Made by a program: the position numbers and the translations under genes | Shown: positions 61,401 to 64,000 of the stretch, one piece after another | How positions within the stretch are numbered: position 1 is the first letter of the stretch | How the letters are laid out: each line of letters starts with the position of its first letter | The notes under the pieces: model-generated | The model's database searches: none | What the model was told of the DNA's origin: nothing | The model's input: the letters and a program-made list of their open reading frames with translations, nothing else | Source of the DNA: JBBSJZ01 sp041751935 | GTDB taxonomy: Bacteria; Planctomycetota; Planctomycetia; Pirellulales; Pirellulaceae | Reading direction: 5' to 3' | Assembly (NCBI GenBank): GCA_041751935.1 | Contig: JBGSIA010000025.1 | Coordinates: 1-64,000, forward strand | DNA: 64,000 bases

Positions 61401-64000
61401 GCAATTGCAACGATTACCGTCTCGTTCGGTTCAACGAACGTATCTTGAATTGCCGTGATCGTCACGCTGCCCGATGTGCCACCAACAGGTATCGTGATCA
61501 GGTTGCTGCTCAGTGTGTAGTCGACGGTATTCGTCGCCGTGCCAGTAACCACCAAGTTGACAGTCACTATTTGCGTTGCAGCCGCGGAAAGCGTTGCCGT
61601 AACCGTAGCCACACCAGCTGCTTCAGCGATGGTGGCGTTATTTACAGCCAGCGTCACCGTGGGCAAAGCGACACTCGTATCGATCGCCACCGTATCCGCG
61701 CCAGTCGCTCCTACATTGCCAGTCGCATCGGTATAGCTGCCGGCTGTGACGGTGACGGATCCGGTTCCAGCGAAATCATCGTTGGCGGTGAACGTTGCCG
61801 TGTAGCTCGTGCCGCTGCCGGTGAGCGCCGAAAGCGTTCCGCCAGTAACCGTCACGTCGGTGGCGGTGAAATCCGTTGTCGCTTCACTGAACGTGAATGT
61901 CACACTGGAAACTTTATCGCTGATACCCAGCGCCGGGTCGACGATGTTGACGACGACCGTAGGCGCTGTCGTATCGATTAGGATTGCGAACGGAGTCGCC
62001 GCTGCATTCGCATTGGCTGCAGCGTCAGCAGCAACGCCTGCGGCAACATTGACCGTTACATTCCCATCAGCCGTTGCATCGATCGTCGCTGTGAACGTGC
62101 CATCGAGGTTATCCACCAAGTTTGTCACTGTGCCACCAACGACCGCGATGTCACCGGCGACAAAACCGGTCACGATTTCGCTAAACGTGATCGTCACATC
62201 AAACGGTTCCACATTCGAGGGACCGCTGGGACCAGTGATTGTGGTCGTGGGAGCCGTTCGGTCGCTGGTGATCGTAAACTGAGTCGCGACTAACGTTGAT
62301 TTGTTTCCGGCATCCAGGGCTGCGGCCGCTGCGACATCCACCGTGACTGTACCGTCAGTGGTCGGTGTGACGTTGAACGAGAACACACCGCCACCATCGT
62401 CACTGAAGTCGCCCACCGTGCCGCCAGCAACCACCAAATCGGTCGCATCAAATGTGGTTACAACTGAACCAAAGTCGATCGTGATCGGGATCAATGGCAA
62501 GTTGGTCGGATCGGTCGCCGTCGACAAAATCACGGGCGTGAGGAAATCGTTGTCCGTGATATTAACGGTCACATCCGCATTTGCCACGGCATGGAAACTG
62601 GCATCGGTGCTGGATTGCGTTACGGTGATCGTTCCGGTGTGCGGACTGGATTCGGCAACTGCATCATCCACCGCCGTGACCGTGACGGTTTGCGGTGTGA
62701 AAGCTGTGGTCGGTGTGAACGTCAACGTGATCGGCACTCCCGGACCGTTGCCGAGATCGACCTGTGCATCGGGAGTCAGGGTGGTCGTGACATTCGCTGT
62801 GGGAACCGATGAAAGCACAACATCCAACGAATCCGTCGCACCAGATTCGTCGACATCCGTGCTTCCATTCGACTCGGTAATCGTCGGCGTGAATACTGCG
62901 GCCGATGCGTTTAGAACGTATTCACCGAGCCCAGCCTCAGTCTCCACGCGAATGGTGTACGTGCCATCGGTCGAGGCAGTGAACGTCAACGCGGGGTTCT
63001 TGCCGTCTCGTGTATCGCTGTCCGTCGCAACGACCGTCGCACCATCGGGCGCGATCACCGTCAGTTTCGCATCAAGTGAATTACCCGGTGTCACTGTCGC
63101 CAAATCAAACAATGCGTCGGCAGTGACCGTAACTTGATCGCCGCTGGTCAAGTCCAACGCATAATGGTCGACAGTATCAACAACGGCTATTGCCGTTCCG
63201 ACGACAACATCGTCGAGATACCAACCTTCGAAGTTGTTAAATTGTTCATCGTTAGTATCGAAGTTGAAACGAACTTGAATGGTGCTACCCACGAACGAAT
63301 TCAAGTCGACCGTTTGGGCGACAAACGCTCCTCCGGTATTGTCTAAATCGACAACGAGTGTGACAAAGGTCGCGCCACCATCCGTACTGACTTGCACAGA
63401 TGCTTGATCGAAGCCGTCTTCGTGCTCTAGCAGATAGTTGAACGTCAATTCGGCGGATAACGCCGACGTTAAATCAATTGGTGGCGAGGTCACGCTACCG
63501 AGAGCTCGCGCCCCCGTGTCGTAGCTGCCATTTCCGGCCGCGTCTTCACCCATCCCGAAGTACAAACTGTCCAGCCCGCTATGCCCCATATCGGCACCGC
63601 GGCCAGTCGACAAATGCCATTGACTTGCCGCATCGGGATCGATCGTGAATCCGTCCAGTGATGGGTTCCCAGCGTCACTGAAGTCAGCGGTGAAGAAGAC
63701 TGCCTCACCAATAATCAAACCAACGGCCGCGCGATTGAGCGTCAGATCACGCAGCGTGTCGACTGCCGCGTCATCATTGGGTTCAGTATCGAAACTCAAG
63801 GAGTCCGTGACCACCAGCGAGTAGTCACCGCCAAAGATGGCTGTTGAACGGACGGTGTAGACACCATCAGCGGGAACGATGAAATCCAGTATCCCAAAAT
63901 CAAAGTTTGACACTGTCGTCCCCAGCGGATTCGCCGTTGCCGTTGCCAAAACGGTCGCCCCGTCGGTATCGAGTAATTCAAGCATCGTCGCGGAAATGTC
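58445..64000 (-). CDS. Giant modular surface protein (PPC, Calx-beta, Ig-like repeats, dockerin), N-terminus beyond edge
   Basis: More than 1850 residues; the frame is open through the window edge, so the start lies outside. Order seen: a PPC-like domain ending in TEPNDD, a jelly-roll/MAM-like domain (GWYLDDVVV), a second PPC-like domain, a Calx-beta-like segment, three Ig-like modules, a Calx-beta domain, two Ig-like, a second near-identical Calx-beta, three Ig-like, and a C-terminal stretch with four dockerin/EF-hand-like Ca loops (DWNGSGAVTSSDF, DINGSGAVTIGDF, DVNGDGVVTAGDAL, DVNRDGHISASDAL) and a hydrophilic tail. Such proteins are calcium-dependent exported or surface proteins, perhaps adhesins or scaffold parts. 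The 921-bp repeat inside suggests recent duplication or conversion. Confidence 0.88.
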   Translation of the reverse strand, partial: DISATMLELLDTDGATVLATATANPLGTTVSNFDFGILDFIVPADGVYTVRSTAIFGGDYSLVVTDSLSFDTEPNDDAAVDTLRDLTLNRAAVGLIIGEAVFFTADFSDAGNPSLDGFTIDPDAASQWHLSTGRGADMGHSGLDSLYFGMGEDAAGNGSYDTGARALGSVTSPPIDLTSALSAELTFNYLLEHEDGFDQASVQVSTDGGATFVTLVVDLDNTGGAFVAQTVDLNSFVGSTIQVRFNFDTNDEQFNNFEGWYLDDVVVGTAIAVVDTVDHYALDLTSGDQVTVTADALFDLATVTPGNSLDAKLTVIAPDGATVVATDSDTRDGKNPALTFTASTDGTYTIRVETEAGLGEYVLNASAAVFTPTITESNGSTDVDESGATDSLDVVLSSVPTANVTTTLTPDAQVDLGNGPGVPITLTFTPTTAFTPQTVTVTAVDDAVAESSPHTGTITVTQSSTDASFHAVANADVTVNITDNDFLTPVILSTATDPTNLPLIPITIDFGSVVTTFDATDLVVAGGTVGDFSDDGGGVFSFNVTPTTDGTVTVDVAAAAALDAGNKSTLVATQFTITSDRTAPTTTITGPSGPSNVEPFDVTITFSEIVTGFVAGDIAVVGGTVTNLVDNLDGTFTATIDATADGNVTVNVAAGVAADAAANANAAATPFAILIDTTAPTVVVNIVDPALGISDKVSSVTFTFSEATTDFTATDVTVTGGTLSALTGSGTSYTATFTANDDFAGTGSVTVTAGSYTDATGNVGATGADTVAIDTSVALPTVTLAVNNATIAEAAGVATVTATLSAAATQIVTVNLVVTGTATNTVDYTLSSNLITIPVGGTSGSVTITAIQDTFVEPNETVIVAIASVTNATGATPQQITTTILDDDTATAPTPVITGPSSPTNSDPFNITINFGSVVTGFELSDIAVTGGTASNLVDNGSGSFTATIDATASGTVTVNIAAGAAMSTGSVASLAANPLTVVVDTVGPAPTITGPASPTSSDPFNVTIAFSEIVIGFVAGDITVAGGSVTNLVDNSDGSFTATIDATADGAVTVDVAAGVTTDAAGNANTAATQFSVTVDTSVALPTVTLAVNNATIAEAAGVATVTATLSAAATQIVTVNLGVSGTATIGSDYTLSSNQITIPVGGTTGSVTITAIQDTFIELDETVIVAIASVTNATGATPQLITTTILDDDTATAPTPVITGPTSPTNSDPFNITVNFGTAVTGFELSDITVNGGTVSNLVDIGGGSFTATVDATADGTVTVNIAAGAAMNSGGTASLAATQFSVVVNTVAPIPVITGPTSPTNTDPFNITINFGSVVTGFELSDIAVTGGTASNLVDNGSGSFTATVDAAANGTVTVNIAAGAAMNAGSVASLAANPLTVVVDTVGPTPTITGPSSRTSLSPFELTITFGEAVTGFVASDITVTGGTVANLVAGTVAGSFTASITPTALGTTVISIAAAVVTDAAGNANLVAVPLSVTVSAPSTPVVNISPTGPNAEEDPDDLPSGTQPTMWSLQRSSLRELVIDLPTALTTVSASDIVLTNLGVNADMDADTVITLRDDQLTLAQGGMQLRITFDMGQLTDGVYQVRLLGGITGGGPFTLVGDATNKFGVLTGDWNGSGAVTSSDFATFAYWFGSGAGVAPSYVDINGSGAVTIGDFAGFAANFGKSIVFPGSSAPAAPGGEGELASAMQTMLNPPDVNGDGVVTAGDALEVLHEMSLGNTSVDGWSRHDVNRDGHISASDALNIINDLHVKSLGVFNSGEGENTVVVTDVLNEPAANAVPRAVDTFLASLESIEQKLIGGESPSAVVVAGGEFVDILVDDTETVTQTVDGLFSDESFLEDLIAR
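60416..61680. repeat. Near-identical tandem copies within the giant surface-protein gene
   Basis: The ~340-bp Calx-beta-coding block at 60416 recurs at 61337, a period of 921 bp, with only scattered base differences. The intervening ~580 bp codes for two Ig-like modules. Flanking Ig-like blocks repeat too: the stretch at ~59829 resembles that at ~61037. Many differences look synonymous, which points to selection on the protein. Confidence 0.8.

Noticed and set aside
59319..61448. Long plus-strand open frames opposite the giant surface-protein gene
   Set aside because: They are Val/Thr/Pro-rich mirror translations of Thr/Ala/Val-rich repeats, not genes.
60416..61680. Regular repeats that could suggest a CRISPR array
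   Set aside because: The repeats are ~340 bp protein-coding modules, not short direct repeats with spacers.

Overview
This window looks like the chromosome of a Gram-negative-type planctomycete, probably a Pirellulaceae/Rhodopirellula relative. The signs are a prepilin-like DUF1559 protein, a PEP-CTERM protein, a very large surface protein with Calx-beta, Ig-like and dockerin modules, a CehA/McbA-type secreted metallohydrolase, an oversized SecA, an EF-Tu with an altered switch I, Kdo transferase plus a TonB-dependent receptor (an LPS-type outer membrane), and short palindromic repeats of the kind I recall from this group. Most of the window is ordinary core and lineage genome. Only the left 2 kb looks like accessory debris.

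Left edge (1-2.1 kb): a decayed HicAB toxin-antitoxin pair (toxin frameshifted, antitoxin running off the edge), a dead 3' fragment of a group II intron with its reverse transcriptase, a strong terminator and a small ATTCGGCC repeat cluster. 2.1-17.2 kb: a two-domain GT2-GT39 glycosyltransferase, a secreted SGNH hydrolase, an NtrC-type sigma-54 activator, a CheA kinase, a compact Ser/Thr kinase, a DUF255 thioredoxin-like protein, an OafA-type acyltransferase with a C-terminal SGNH domain, and a TlpA-like redox protein.

17.2-21.4 kb (minus strand): the translation/secretion cluster tRNA-Thr(UGU), tRNA-Tyr, tRNA-Gly, tRNA-Thr(GGU), tuf, tRNA-Trp, secE, nusG, rplK. It stops at rplK, with no rplA-rplJ-rplL-rpoB behind it. 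21.6-29.8 kb: MBL hydrolase, tRNA-Leu, a futalosine-hydrolase-like enzyme, soluble transhydrogenase, nitrilase-family hydrolase, several lineage hypotheticals and YchF.

29.9-43 kb: a frameshifted CehA-like gene, methyltransferase, lipoprotein of solute-binding type, xylulokinase, PEP-CTERM protein, CCA-adding enzyme, a divergent MnmE-like GTPase, a DUF1559 pseudopilin with a clear terminator, and a cysteine-desulfurase-like protein that seems to have lost its catalytic cysteine. 43.2-47.3 kb: a tightly coupled three-gene chaperone unit of HscC-type Hsp70, a tail-anchored unknown, and a membrane J-like protein with KPD in place of HPD. 47.3-64 kb: a TonB-dependent receptor and a secreted CHAT-like protein sharing one reading frame, SecA with a repeat-built insertion, Kdo transferase, and the giant modular surface protein that runs off the right edge.

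The best candidates for undescribed biology are the HscC/tail-anchored/J-like operon, the fourfold repeat inside SecA, the Cys-less desulfurase homologue, and the MnmE-like GTPase without its C-terminal cysteine motif. All identifications come from reading motifs; no database search was run.
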